Assembly (NCBI RefSeq): GCF_011601275.1
Contig: NZ_JAAOLY010000008.1
Location: 62,001 to 126,000 of the forward strand
Reading direction: 5' to 3'
Origin: Janthinobacterium lividum
Lineage (GTDB): Bacteria; Pseudomonadota; Gammaproteobacteria; Burkholderiales; Burkholderiaceae_D
Length of the DNA: 64,000 nt
Each line of letters starts with the position of its first letter. The first letter of the stretch is position 1. Positions 17,283 to 27,797 of the stretch are shown piece by piece. The notes beneath the pieces were generated by a model that searched no databases, was not told where the DNA came from, and worked only from the letters and a program-made list of their open reading frames with translations. A program made the position numbers and the translations under genes.

Positions 17283-20200
17283 GTCCATCGACGCCATTCA
17301 TCAAGCGCCCCGTCGCCACGGCGCTGCTGATGCTGGCCATCGTGCTGGCGGGGCTGGTCGGCTTCAAGTTCCTGCCGCTGGCCGCCTTGCCGCAGGTGGA
17401 CTTCCCCACCATCCAGGTGCAGACCCTGTACCCAGGCGCCAGCCCGGAAGTGATGGGGCAGACCGTGACGGCGCCGCTGGAGCGCCAGTTCGGGCAGATG
17501 TCGGGCTTGCAGCGCATGAGTTCCACCAGCGCGGCCGGCGTATCCATCATCACCCTGCAATTCACCTTGGGCCAGACCCTGGACGTGGCCGAGCAGGAAG
17601 TGCAGGCGGCCATCAATGCGGGCGGCTCCCTGCTGCCGACGGACTTGCCGGCGCCGCCCGTGTACGCGAAGATCAACCCGGCCGACGCGCCCGTGCTGAC
17701 CCTGGCCATCACGTCGGACACGATGCCGCTGACGCAGGTGCAGAACATCGTCAACACGCGTCTGGCGCTCAAGATCAGCCAGGTCAATGGCGTGGGCCTC
17801 GTGTCGCTGTCGGGCGGCCAGCGTCCCGCCGTGCGCATCCAGGGCGACACGAAATTGCTGGCGTCGTACGGTCTGGGCCTCGACAGCCTGCGCACGGCCA
17901 TCGCGGCGGCCAACGTCAACAGCGCCAAGGGCAGTTTCGACGGCCCCACGCGTTCATTCACCATCAACGCCAACGATCAACTGGTCACGGCGGAAGACTA
18001 CAAGCGCCTGATCATCACCTACAAAAACGGCGCGCCTGTGCGCCTGTCCGACGTGGCGAACGTCGTCGACAGTGCGGAAAACACGCGCCTGGGCGCATGG
18101 TCCGGCAAGCAGCCGGCCATTATTTTGAACGTGCAGCGCCAGCCCGGCGCCAACGTCATCAAGACGGTCGACGCCATCAAGGCCTTGCTGCCGGACCTGC
18201 AGGCCAGCCTGCCGGCGGCCATGAAGCTCGACGTGCTGAGCGACCGCACGACGGGCATCCGCGCCTCGGTCGAGCACGTGGAAATGGAACTGCTGTTGTC
18301 CGTGCTGCTGGTGGTGCTGGTGATCTTCGCCTTTTTGCACAGCATGCGCGCCACGGTGATCGCCAGCCTGTCCGTGCCGATCTCGCTGATCGGCGCCTGC
18401 GGCGTCATGTATCTGCTCGGCTACAGCCTGAACAACCTCTCCTTGATGGCGTTGACGATCGCCACGGGCTTTGTCGTCGATGACGCCATCGTCATGATCG
18501 AGAATATCGCCCGCTACATCGAAGAGGGCGAAACGCCGATGGCCGCCGCCCTGAAGGGCGCGTCGCAGATCGGCTTTACCATCATCTCGCTGACGGTCTC
18601 CCTGATCGCCGTGCTGATTCCCCTGCTGTTCATGGGCGACGTCGTGGGCCGGCTGTTCCGCGAGTTTGCCATGACCCTGGCCATCACGATCCTGATTTCC
18701 GCCGTGGTCTCGCTGACCTTGGTGCCGATGATGTCGGCGCGCTGGCTGAAAAGCCACGCCGATGAAAAGATCAGCGCCACGGGCCAGCGCATCCAGGCTT
18801 TCCTCGACCGTGTGATCGTGCAGTACGACCATGCGCTCGTGTGGGTGCTGAAACGCCAGGGACTGACCTTGCTGGTGGCCCTGGCCACCCTGGTGTTGAC
18901 CGTTATCCTGTATATCACCATCCCGAAAGGCCTGTTCCCCACGCAGGACACGGGGCAGCTGCAGGCGCGCATCGAAACCTCGCAAGCCGTGTCGTACGAA
19001 CGCATGGCGACCTTGCAGCAGGCCGCCGCCAGCGCGCTGCTGGAAGACCCCGCTGTCGACACCCTGAGTTCCCTCGTCGGCGTCGACGCGGCCAACAACA
19101 CCATGCTGCACACGGGCAGCATGCTGATCAACCTGAAGCGTCCGCGCAGCGGCAGCCAGGACGAGATCATGGAGCGCCTGCGCGACCGCGTGGCCAAGGT
19201 GGCCGGCGTGACCCTGTATCTGCAGCCGACGCAGGATCTGACCATCGATGCGGAATCGGGCCCGACGCAGTACCGCGTCTCGCTCGAAGGGGCCGACACG
19301 GCCACCGTCACCGAGTGGGCCGGCAAGCTGGCCGCGCGCATGCGCGAGAAATCGCAGCTGCGCAACGTCGTCACGGACGCGGGCGCCACGGGCGCCGCTG
19401 TCACCGTGGCGATCGACCGCGACAGCGCCGCGCGCATGTCCGTGACCACGGCTACCGTCGACGACGCGCTGTACAACGCCTTCGGCCAGCGCATCATCTC
19501 GACGATTTTCACGGAAACCAACCAGTACCGCGTGATCCTCGAAGCGCAACCGGGCATTGTCACGACGCCGTCCGACCTGTCGGACCTGCAGGTGCGTACG
19601 GGGTCCGGCAAGTCGACGCCGCTGTCCGCCTTTGCCAGCGTCAGCGAAAAACAGGCGCCGCTGCAAATCACGCACGTGGCGCAATACCCGGCCACGACCC
19701 TCGGCTTCGACACGACGCAGGGCGTGGCGCTGGGCAGCGCCGTCGACGCCATCCGTCAGGCGGCGAAGGACATCGCCTTGCCGCCGTCGGTGACCTTGAC
19801 GTTCCTCGGCGCGGCCGGCGCGTATGAAAACTCGCTGTCGAACCAGCTGTGGCTCATTCTTGCCGCCGTCGTCTGCGTGTACATCGTGCTGGGCGTGCTG
19901 TATGAAAGCTACATCCACCCGCTGACGATCCTGTCGACCCTGCCGTCGGCCGGCGTGGGTGCCTTGCTGGCGCTAATGATTTCCGGGCAGGACCTGGGCG
20001 TGATCGGCATCATCGGCATCATCCTCCTGATCGGCATCGTGAAGAAGAACGCCATCATGATGATCGACTTCGCCATCGAAGCCGAACGCGATGAAGGGAA
20101 AAGCCCGCAGGAAGCCATCCACCAGGCGGCCTTGCTGCGCTTCCGCCCGATCCTGATGACGACCCTGGCGGCCCTGTTCGCAGCCGTGCCGCTGATGCTG

Positions 20201-20398
20201 GGCTGGGGCGAGGGCGCCGAGTTGCGCCGTCCGCTGGGCCTGGCCATCTTCGGCGGCCTGATCGTCAGCCAGGTGCTGACCCTGTTTACCACGCCCGTCA
20301 TCTACCTGGGCTTCGACCGCCTGGGCCAGCGCTTCGCGCGCAAGACACCCGGGGTGAACCTGGACAAGCCGGCCGATAACGCGGGGAGCGCCGCGTGA
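17279..20398 (+). CDS. mdtB: RND multidrug efflux permease, MdtB/MuxB-like
   Basis: 1039 aa, HAE1-type RND pump subunit: TM1 (ALLMLAIVLAGLVGFKFL), a large periplasmic loop, TM2-6, a second loop, TM7-12. TM4 carries the proton-relay Asp pair (GFVVDDAIVMIENI). MdtB forms a heterotrimer with MdtC in E. coli. The N-terminus FIKRPVATALLMLAIVLAG matches the MdtB type. ATGA overlap with mdtA, GTGA overlap with mdtC: a tightly coupled operon resembling Pseudomonas muxABC-opmB. Confidence 0.93.
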   Translation: MSPSTPFIKRPVATALLMLAIVLAGLVGFKFLPLAALPQVDFPTIQVQTLYPGASPEVMGQTVTAPLERQFGQMSGLQRMSSTSAAGVSIITLQFTLGQTLDVAEQEVQAAINAGGSLLPTDLPAPPVYAKINPADAPVLTLAITSDTMPLTQVQNIVNTRLALKISQVNGVGLVSLSGGQRPAVRIQGDTKLLASYGLGLDSLRTAIAAANVNSAKGSFDGPTRSFTINANDQLVTAEDYKRLIITYKNGAPVRLSDVANVVDSAENTRLGAWSGKQPAIILNVQRQPGANVIKTVDAIKALLPDLQASLPAAMKLDVLSDRTTGIRASVEHVEMELLLSVLLVVLVIFAFLHSMRATVIASLSVPISLIGACGVMYLLGYSLNNLSLMALTIATGFVVDDAIVMIENIARYIEEGETPMAAALKGASQIGFTIISLTVSLIAVLIPLLFMGDVVGRLFREFAMTLAITILISAVVSLTLVPMMSARWLKSHADEKISATGQRIQAFLDRVIVQYDHALVWVLKRQGLTLLVALATLVLTVILYITIPKGLFPTQDTGQLQARIETSQAVSYERMATLQQAAASALLEDPAVDTLSSLVGVDAANNTMLHTGSMLINLKRPRSGSQDEIMERLRDRVAKVAGVTLYLQPTQDLTIDAESGPTQYRVSLEGADTATVTEWAGKLAARMREKSQLRNVVTDAGATGAAVTVAIDRDSAARMSVTTATVDDALYNAFGQRIISTIFTETNQYRVILEAQPGIVTTPSDLSDLQVRTGSGKSTPLSAFASVSEKQAPLQITHVAQYPATTLGFDTTQGVALGSAVDAIRQAAKDIALPPSVTLTFLGAAGAYENSLSNQLWLILAAVVCVYIVLGVLYESYIHPLTILSTLPSAGVGALLALMISGQDLGVIGIIGIILLIGIVKKNAIMMIDFAIEAERDEGKSPQEAIHQAALLRFRPILMTTLAALFAAVPLMLGWGEGAELRRPLGLAIFGGLIVSQVLTLFTTPVIYLGFDRLGQRFARKTPGVNLDKPADNAGSAA

Positions 20399-23300
20399 AC
20401 CTGTCCGAACCGTTCGTCAAGCGACCTATCGCCACCGTGCTGCTGACCATCGGCATCGCGCTGGCGGGGATCGGCGCCTTCTTCGTGCTGCCCGTCTCGC
20501 CGCTGCCGCAGGTCGATTATCCGACCATTTCCGTCAGCGCCAGCCTGCCCGGCGCCAGCCCCGCGACCATGGCCACGTCGGTGGCCACGCCGCTGGAACG
20601 GCGCCTGGGCGTCATCTCGGGCGTGAACGAGATGACATCGTCGTCGGGCACGGGCTCGGCGCGCATCAACCTGCAGTTCGACTTGAACCGCAAGATCGAT
20701 TCGGCAGCGCGCGAAGTGCAGGCCGCGATTGCCGCCGCGCGCGTGGACTTGCCGGCCACCTTGCGCAGCAACCCGACCTACCGCAAGGCCAATCCATCCG
20801 ATGCGCCTGTAATCATCCTCGCGCTGACGTCGAAGACGCGCACGCCAGGCCAGATCTACGACGCCGTGTCGAACCTGGTGCAGCAGAAGGTGGCGCAGGT
20901 GAAAGGCGTGGGCGACGTGGAACTGGGCGGCGGTTCGCTGCCGGCCGTGCGCGTGGAACTGCTGCCATACCAGCTCAATCACTACAGCGTGTCGATGGAA
21001 GACGTGCGCGCGGCCATCCAGGCCAGCAACGCCAACCGCCCCAAGGGCGCCATTTCCGGCGACGAGCGCAGCCTGCAGATCTATTCGGGCGCGGCGACGG
21101 CGTCGGGCGGGCGCAGCGCGGCCGACTACCGCAGCCTGGTCGTGGCCTGGCGCGACGGCGCCGCCATCCGCCTCGACGATGTGGCCGAAGTGGTCGACGG
21201 CGTGGAGAACAACAATACCCTGGGCCTGTTCAATGGCGACCCGGCCGTCATCGTGCTGATCACGCGCCAGCCGGGCGCCAACGTCATCGCCACGGTGGAC
21301 GGCGTGCGCGCGCTGCTGCCGCAACTGCAGGCGCAGCTGCCCGGCGACATCAAGCTGCAGGTGGCGTCCGACAGCACCAATTCCATCCGCTCGTCCCTGC
21401 ACGAGATCGAGTTCACCCTGATCCTGTCCATCGTGCTCGTCGTGCTGGTGGTCAGCGCTTTCCTGCGCAGCGTGCGCGCCACCATCATCCCGGCTGTCGC
21501 CACCGTCGTTTCGCTCTTGGGCACCTTCGGCGTGATGTACATGCTGGGTTTTAGCCTGAACAACCTGTCGCTGATGGCGCTGACGGTGGCCACGGGCTTT
21601 GTCGTCGACGACGCCATCGTGGTGCTGGAAAACACGCAGCGCCACATCGAGGCGGGCATGGACCGCTTCAAGGCGGCCCTGCTGGGGGCGCGCGAAGTGG
21701 GCTTTACGGTGCTGTCGATCAGCCTGTCGCTGGTGGCCGTCTTCATCCCGCTGCTGTTCATGGGCGGGCAGGTGGGGCGATTGTTCCGCGAATTTGCCGT
21801 GACCTTGTCGGCCGCCGTGATGATTTCGCTGGTCATTTCGCTGACAACCACGCCGATGATGTGCGCCTGGCTGCTGAAAAGCGGGCAGCAGCACAAGCCG
21901 CCAGGCAGAGTCGCGCGCTGGTTCGAGCGGGGTTTCGAGCGCATGCTGACAGTCTACGAGCATTGCCTGGACTGGGCGCTGTCCAGCGCGGCCCTCGTGA
22001 TGACCATCCTCGTGTTCGTCGTTGGCCTGAACGTGTACCTGTTCGCGGCCGCGCCCAAGGGCTTCTTCCCGCAACAGGATACGGGTCAGATCAATGGCGG
22101 CATGCGTGCCGACCAGAGCATCTCGTTCCAGGCCATGCAAAGTAAGTTGCGCCAGCTGGTCGACATCATCAAGGACGATCCGGCCGTCGCCACCGTCGTC
22201 GGATTCACGGGCGGCGGGCGGGCGGGGGGCGGTTTCATGTTCATCGACCTGAAACCGGCGTCGCAGCGCACGGACAAGGGCCAGGCCGTGATCGCCCGCT
22301 TGCGCCCGCAGCTGGCCAAGGTGACGGGCATCTCGCTGTTCCTCAATCCCGTGCAGGATTTGCGCATGGGCGGGCGTTCCAGCAATTCCACGTACCAGTA
22401 CACCCTGATCAGCGACAACCAGGCGGATCTGAAAAAATGGGCGGCGAAACTGGCCGACCAGATGAAGCTGCAGCCGGCCCTGATCGACGTCGACACGGAC
22501 CAGGCGGAAAACGGCGTGGAAACCTTTGTCAGCATCGACAAGGACCGTGCCACGCAGCTGGGCGTGCAAGTCAAGGATATCGACAATGCGCTGTACAACA
22601 GCTTCGGCCAGCGCCAGGTGGCGACCATCTACGATGAGCTGAACCAGTACCACGTGATCATGGAAGTGGCGCCACGCTATGCGCAAAGCCCGGAAGCGCT
22701 GCGCTCCGTGTACGTGCCGGCGTCGAATGCGGCCGCCGTTGCCGCCACCGGCACGACAGCCACAGCCACCACCAGTACCACCACCAGCGCGGCGCCGTCG
22801 AACACGACTGCCGCGCGCGACCCGTCCAGCGGCTCGGCCCTGTCCACGACCCTGGCGCACATGGTGCCGCTGTCCTCGTTCAGCAGCTTTGCCGAAAGCT
22901 CGACGGCGACTTCCATCAACCACCAGGGCGGCGAACTGGCGACCACCGTGTCGTTCAACCTGGCGGACGGCTATCCGCTCAGCGACGGCCAGGCCGCCGT
23001 GGCCCAGGCGGAGTCGGAAATCGGCATGCCCGTCAACGTGCGCGGCAGCTTCCAGGGTTCGGCCAAGAGCGCGCAGGACAGCAACAAGGAGCAGCCGCTG
23101 TTGATCCTGGCGGCCATCGTGGTGATCTACATCGTGCTGGGCATCCTGTACGAAAGCCTGATCCACCCGGTCACCGTGCTGTCGACTTTGCCGTCGGCAG
23201 GGGTGGGCGCCGTGCTGGCATTGCTGCTGTTCCGCATGGAGTTTTCCATCATTGCCCTGATCGGCGTGTTCCTGTTGATCGGTATCGTCAAGAAAAATGC

Positions 23301-23643
23301 TATATTGATCATCGACTTCGCGCTGGAGGCCGAGCGTTCGCGCGGCTTGAGTGCGGTGGAGGCGGTGCGCGAGGCATGTTTGCTGCGTTTCCGCCCCATT
23401 CTGATGACCACCCTCGCGGCGGCGCTTGGCGCCTTGCCGCTGGCGATCGGTTTCGGCGAGGGGTCGGAGCTACGCCAGCCCTTGGGGGTCGCCATCATCG
23501 GCGGCCTGATTGCCAGCCAGTTACTCACATTGCTGACCACCCCGGTGGTCTACATCCTGCTCGACAAGTTGCGCACGCGCAGCGCCGACGAGCAGCAATT
23601 GAGCCGCATTCCTGGGCCAGATAACCCGAGCACACAATCATGA
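20395..23643 (+). CDS. mdtC: RND multidrug efflux permease, MdtC/MuxC-like
   Basis: 1082 aa, second RND subunit, starting with GTG that overlaps the mdtB stop (GTGA). The N-terminus EPFVKRPIATVLLTIGIALA and PLPQVDYPTISVSASLPGAS match MdtC. TM4 carries GFVVDDAIVVLENT. It is longer than E. coli MdtC (1025 aa) because of a Thr/Ala/Ser low-complexity stretch at about residues 778-820 in the second periplasmic loop, between SVYVPASNAA and MVPLSSFSSF. It ends in an ATGA overlap with the outer-membrane factor. Confidence 0.93.
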   Translation: MNLSEPFVKRPIATVLLTIGIALAGIGAFFVLPVSPLPQVDYPTISVSASLPGASPATMATSVATPLERRLGVISGVNEMTSSSGTGSARINLQFDLNRKIDSAAREVQAAIAAARVDLPATLRSNPTYRKANPSDAPVIILALTSKTRTPGQIYDAVSNLVQQKVAQVKGVGDVELGGGSLPAVRVELLPYQLNHYSVSMEDVRAAIQASNANRPKGAISGDERSLQIYSGAATASGGRSAADYRSLVVAWRDGAAIRLDDVAEVVDGVENNNTLGLFNGDPAVIVLITRQPGANVIATVDGVRALLPQLQAQLPGDIKLQVASDSTNSIRSSLHEIEFTLILSIVLVVLVVSAFLRSVRATIIPAVATVVSLLGTFGVMYMLGFSLNNLSLMALTVATGFVVDDAIVVLENTQRHIEAGMDRFKAALLGAREVGFTVLSISLSLVAVFIPLLFMGGQVGRLFREFAVTLSAAVMISLVISLTTTPMMCAWLLKSGQQHKPPGRVARWFERGFERMLTVYEHCLDWALSSAALVMTILVFVVGLNVYLFAAAPKGFFPQQDTGQINGGMRADQSISFQAMQSKLRQLVDIIKDDPAVATVVGFTGGGRAGGGFMFIDLKPASQRTDKGQAVIARLRPQLAKVTGISLFLNPVQDLRMGGRSSNSTYQYTLISDNQADLKKWAAKLADQMKLQPALIDVDTDQAENGVETFVSIDKDRATQLGVQVKDIDNALYNSFGQRQVATIYDELNQYHVIMEVAPRYAQSPEALRSVYVPASNAAAVAATGTTATATTSTTTSAAPSNTTAARDPSSGSALSTTLAHMVPLSSFSSFAESSTATSINHQGGELATTVSFNLADGYPLSDGQAAVAQAESEIGMPVNVRGSFQGSAKSAQDSNKEQPLLILAAIVVIYIVLGILYESLIHPVTVLSTLPSAGVGAVLALLLFRMEFSIIALIGVFLLIGIVKKNAILIIDFALEAERSRGLSAVEAVREACLLRFRPILMTTLAAALGALPLAIGFGEGSELRQPLGVAIIGGLIASQLLTLLTTPVVYILLDKLRTRSADEQQLSRIPGPDNPSTQS

Positions 23644-25061
23644 AGCAAGTAAAACCTATTCCATCCGCCGTCCCCGCACGCCACTTGCTGGCGCTGGCGG
23701 CTGCTGTCCTGCTGGCCGGCTGCGCCGTCAGCCCCGCGTATGAAACGCCGACGGCCGCCGCGCCGCAAACGTTCAAGGAGGCGGCCGGCTGGCAGCCTGC
23801 CGTACCGGCCGATACCCTCGAGCGGGGTCCCTGGTGGACCCTGTTCGGCGACGCGCAGCTGAACCAGCTGGCCGAGGGCATCGACATCTCGAACCAGAAC
23901 GTGGCCGCCGCCATTGCCTCCTACGAGCAGGCGCGCGCGCTGGTGCGCGAACAGCGCGCCTCGCTGTTCCCCACCGTGAACCTGACGGGCAGCGGCGCCC
24001 GCTCCGGCGGCGGGGGCGAGCAGCAGACGAACAACAGCTTCAAGGCGGCCATCGGCGCGTCTTGGGAACCGGACGTGTGGGGCAAGCTGCGCGCCGGCGT
24101 GACGGGCGCGGATGCGAGTGCGGCCGCCAGCGCGGCGGATCTGGCCGCGGCGCGCCTGTCGGCGCAGGGCGAACTGGCCACCAATTATTTTTCGCTGCGT
24201 CAGAGCGATGCGCAGATCGCGCTGCTCAATGCCACGATCGACGGCTACAAGCGCGTGCTCGAGATCACCAGCAACCGCTTCAACTCGGGCATCGCCGCCA
24301 AGTCTGACCTGCTGCAGGCGCAGACGCAGCTGGCCAATGCGCAGATCGATTTGTCCAGCCAGACGCGTGCGCGCGCCCAGCTGGAACATGCGATCGCCAT
24401 TCTGCTGGGAAAGGCGCCGTCCGACTTCAGCCTGGCCGTGGCGCCGTGGACCCTGACCGTGCCCGAGGTGCCGCTGGGCGTGCCGTCGACCCTGCTGCAG
24501 CGTCGTCCCGACATCGCCGCCGCCGAGCGCCGGGTGGCCGTGGCCAACGAGCAGATCGGCATCGCCCGGTCGGCCTATTATCCGAGCCTGAACCTGACGG
24601 GTTCCTACGGTTCCGGCGCCAGCAAGGTGGGCGACCTGTTCAATGCATCGTCGAGCCTGTGGTCCCTGGGCGTGTCGGCCGCGCAGACCCTGTTCAACGC
24701 GGGCGCCACGACGGCCAGCGTGGACGCGGCCAGGGCGGGGCATGAGGCAGCCGTGGCGCGCTACCGCCAGACGGTATTGAGTGCCTTTGGCGCCGTGGAA
24801 GACCAGTTGTCGGCCACGCGCGCGCTGGCCGAGCAGCTGGCCCTGCGCCAGCAGGCGTCGTCCGCCGCCGACCAGGTCGAACAGCAGATGCTGAACCGCT
24901 ACAACGCGGGCCAGGTCGGCTACACGGACGTGGTGACGGCGCAAGTGACGGCCCTGTCGGCGCGCCGTTCGCTGGTGCAGGCGCAGGCGGACCGCCAGAC
25001 GACGGCCGTGGCCCTGATCCAGTCGCTGGGCGGCGGTTGGCATGTGCCGCAGGCGCAGTAA
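23640..25061 (+). CDS. Outer-membrane efflux lipoprotein, NodT/OpmB family
   Basis: 473 aa TolC-like channel completing the efflux system. A signal peptide ends in a lipobox (LLAGCAVSP, Cys about residue 29), so it is a lipid-anchored trimeric OMF. Two OEP repeats are visible (LNQLAEGIDISNQNVAAAIA early; VPSTLLQRRPDIAAAERRVA starting the second). GRP-type family strings such as GSWEPDVWGKLR-like (ASWEPDVWGKLRAGV) are present. The ATG overlaps the mdtC stop. No terminator is evident after the stop. Confidence 0.92.
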   Translation: MKQVKPIPSAVPARHLLALAAAVLLAGCAVSPAYETPTAAAPQTFKEAAGWQPAVPADTLERGPWWTLFGDAQLNQLAEGIDISNQNVAAAIASYEQARALVREQRASLFPTVNLTGSGARSGGGGEQQTNNSFKAAIGASWEPDVWGKLRAGVTGADASAAASAADLAAARLSAQGELATNYFSLRQSDAQIALLNATIDGYKRVLEITSNRFNSGIAAKSDLLQAQTQLANAQIDLSSQTRARAQLEHAIAILLGKAPSDFSLAVAPWTLTVPEVPLGVPSTLLQRRPDIAAAERRVAVANEQIGIARSAYYPSLNLTGSYGSGASKVGDLFNASSSLWSLGVSAAQTLFNAGATTASVDAARAGHEAAVARYRQTVLSAFGAVEDQLSATRALAEQLALRQQASSAADQVEQQMLNRYNAGQVGYTDVVTAQVTALSARRSLVQAQADRQTTAVALIQSLGGGWHVPQAQ

Positions 25062-25202
25062 GGGGGCGGCATGGGGCAGCATGGGGTAGCATAAAACCCC
25101 TGCGCCAAATTCGCGTTTTGTCGTGCATCTTGAGTGCTAGAATGCAAGATTATTATCAATTCCCAGCCTGACGCTTTGGCCGTGGCTGCATTCTTGCCGA
25201 CG

Positions 25203-27797
25203 ATGACACGCAGTAAACACAGCAATGCTTCCGTTCCCGAAGTGGCCGCCATCGTTTTCCCGGTGGTGGCCATCGGCGCTTCCGCCGGCGGGCTCGATCC
25301 CATCGTCGCTTTCCTGGCCAACGTGCCGCAGGAAAGCGGGATTGCCTATGTGGTGATCCAGCACCTCGATCCCACGCAAAAGGCCATGCTGCCGGAATTG
25401 TTGCAGCGCGCCACCAGCATTCCCGTCACGGAAATCACGCACCAGGCGGAGTTGCGGCCCAATCATATCTATGTGATTCCGTCGAATGCCGACCTGGGCC
25501 TGGCCAAGGGGCGTTTCGTGCTCAGCGAGCCGGTGCAGCTGCGCGGCCACCGCTTGCCCATCAATACCTTTTTCGAAAGCCTCGCAAGCGAGCTGGGCGA
25601 ACTGGCCGTCGGCGTGATTTTTTCCGGCATGGGCAGCGACGGCACGCGCGGCCTGCAAGCGCTCAAGCAGGCGGGCGGCCTGACCCTGGCCCAGTATCCC
25701 GATACGGCCAAGTTCGACATGATGCCGCAAAGCGCGATTGCCGCCGAGGTGGTGGACCTGGTCGATTTCCCCGACAAGATGCCGGACAAGATCATCACCT
25801 ATCTGTTCCGCAGCAGTTTTCTCAGCTTGCCCGGGCATGAACCGAACGGGCGCAATTCCCTGCAGGAAATCGTCGCCTTGTTGTCCGAGCAAACGGGCAA
25901 CAGCTTTACCGATTACAAGATCAATACGGTGCTGCGGCGCATTGAACGGCGCATGAGCTTGTATCAAATGACGTCGATGGAAGAATACGTGCCGTACTTG
26001 CGTGCCAATCCCGCCGAAACCGATTTATTGTTCAAGGAATTGCTGATCGGCGTGACGAGCTTTTTCCGCGACCCGAAAGTGTGGGAATACCTGAAGATGG
26101 TGGTCGTGCCGCAAATGCTGGCGGCCCACCCGGACGGACGCGCCTTCAAGGCCTGGGTGCCCGCCTGTTCCACGGGCGAGGAAGCCTATTCGCTGGCCAT
26201 GGTGTTCCATGAAGTGGTGGCCAGCATCAATCCACCGTCGAAATACAGCTTGCAGATTTTTGCCACCGACCTGTCGGCCGACGCCATCGACCGCGCCCGC
26301 CAGGGCCGCTTTCCACATAGCATCGTCAGCGATGTGTCGGCCGAGCGCCTCCAGCGTTTCTTCCTGCGCGACAAGAGCGGGTACCATGTGAAGAAAGAGA
26401 TCCGGAACACGATTATCTTTGCCCAGCAAAACATCATCTCGGACCCGCCATTTACCAAGCTCGACATCCTGTGCTGCCGCAATCTGCTGATTTACCTCAA
26501 TGCCAAGTTGCAGCAGCGTTTGATACCCTTGTTTCATTACGCCCTGAACCGTGATGGAATCTTGCTGCTGGGCAGTGCCGACACGCCCGGCCATTTTTCC
26601 GACCTGTTTTCGCCCCTGACCACGTCGACCCGGCTATATCGCCGCCTCGACAACCTGGCGCGCCAGCGTTTGCCCACGTATTTCCCCACCAAGGTATCGT
26701 TGGCATCCCCCCCTACACCTAGCGACACGAGAGAAGTGAGCATGACTGGAAAGATTCAATCCCATGTCGAGCAATTATTGCTCCAGAAATATTCGCCTGC
26801 CGCCGCGCTGCTGAACCAGGATGGCGACATCCTGTACATCAACGGCCGCACGGGCGCTTTCCTCGAACCGGCGGCCGGCAAGGCCAACTGGAATATCCAC
26901 GCCATGGCGCGCGAAGGCTTGCGCTATGAACTGGCCGGCCTGATCAAGCAAGCCCTGCAAAGCGAGAGCGTGGTGCGTCTGAAGGGCCTGGTCGTCAAGG
27001 ACCACCTGGGGCAGTCGCTGGGCGTGGACCTGAGCGCCGAAGCCCTGAGCCAGCCAGAATCCCTGCGCGGCATGGTGTTTGTCACGTTTGCCAGCATGCC
27101 ACTGGTGGCCGAAGCACGGCGCGGCCGCTCGCCGAATCCGAAGGTGCTGGAGCTGGAGCAGCAGCTGGCGCAGGCGCGCAATGAAATCCAGGCCGTGCGC
27201 GACGAGATGCAGACGTCGCGCGAGGAACTCAAATCGGCCAACGAGGAATTGCAGTCGACCAATGAAGAGCTGCAATCGACGAACGAGGAGCTGACCACCT
27301 CGAAGGAAGAGATGCAGTCGCTCAACGAGGAGCTGTACACGGTCAATGCCGAGCTGCAATCGAAGGTCGACGATCTGTCGCTGGTCAACAGCGACATGAA
27401 AAACCTGCTCAACAGTACCGATATCGCCACCATTTTCCTCGACAGCGACCTGCGCATCCGCCGCTTCACGGCGCCGGCCACGCAAATTTACAAACTGATC
27501 CAGACGGATTTGCGCCGCCCGCTCAGCGACATCGTCAACGACCTCGACTATCCGGGCCTGGAACACGATGCGCTGGAGGTCATCCGCAGCCTCGTGTTTT
27601 GCGAGCGGCAAGTGGAAACCAAGACGGGGCGCTGGTACAACGTGCGCATCATGCCGTACCGCACGATCGAAAATGTGATCGATGGCGTAGTGGTGACCTT
27701 CATCAACATCACGGAATCGAAACTGCTGGAAGCCCAGCTGCGCCAGATTCAGTCCGGCGCCGCGGCGGCCGGCAATAGCGGCGAGAACGTGTCATGA
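25203..27797 (+). CDS. CheB-CheR fusion with coiled coil and PAS domains
   Basis: 864 aa. Residues about 15-190 are a CheB methylesterase with the catalytic triad S27 (GASAGG), H54 (IQHLD) and D146 (SGMGSDGTRG). Residues about 215-470 are CheR (ACSTGEEAYSLAM, CRNLLIYLN). Then come a degenerate PAS, a heptad coiled coil rich in NEELQSTNEEL (about 645-725) and a C-terminal PAS (about 735-850). No receiver domain is present, so it is not a classical CheB. These fusions are thought to sense and signal rather than adapt MCPs. The start is uncertain: ATG 25203 is chosen, a GTG at 25134 is possible. Stop overlaps the kinase ATG. Confidence 0.85.
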   Translation: MTRSKHSNASVPEVAAIVFPVVAIGASAGGLDPIVAFLANVPQESGIAYVVIQHLDPTQKAMLPELLQRATSIPVTEITHQAELRPNHIYVIPSNADLGLAKGRFVLSEPVQLRGHRLPINTFFESLASELGELAVGVIFSGMGSDGTRGLQALKQAGGLTLAQYPDTAKFDMMPQSAIAAEVVDLVDFPDKMPDKIITYLFRSSFLSLPGHEPNGRNSLQEIVALLSEQTGNSFTDYKINTVLRRIERRMSLYQMTSMEEYVPYLRANPAETDLLFKELLIGVTSFFRDPKVWEYLKMVVVPQMLAAHPDGRAFKAWVPACSTGEEAYSLAMVFHEVVASINPPSKYSLQIFATDLSADAIDRARQGRFPHSIVSDVSAERLQRFFLRDKSGYHVKKEIRNTIIFAQQNIISDPPFTKLDILCCRNLLIYLNAKLQQRLIPLFHYALNRDGILLLGSADTPGHFSDLFSPLTTSTRLYRRLDNLARQRLPTYFPTKVSLASPPTPSDTREVSMTGKIQSHVEQLLLQKYSPAAALLNQDGDILYINGRTGAFLEPAAGKANWNIHAMAREGLRYELAGLIKQALQSESVVRLKGLVVKDHLGQSLGVDLSAEALSQPESLRGMVFVTFASMPLVAEARRGRSPNPKVLELEQQLAQARNEIQAVRDEMQTSREELKSANEELQSTNEELQSTNEELTTSKEEMQSLNEELYTVNAELQSKVDDLSLVNSDMKNLLNSTDIATIFLDSDLRIRRFTAPATQIYKLIQTDLRRPLSDIVNDLDYPGLEHDALEVIRSLVFCERQVETKTGRWYNVRIMPYRTIENVIDGVVVTFINITESKLLEAQLRQIQSGAAAAGNSGENVS

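Noticed and set aside
20302..23166. 954-codon minus-strand ORF over mdtC
   Set aside because: Shadow of the RND pump; the coding strand carries conserved pump motifs throughout.
25062..25133. GGGG...CCCC hairpin after the outer-membrane factor gene as a terminator
   Set aside because: Stem of about 4 bp and no T tract.
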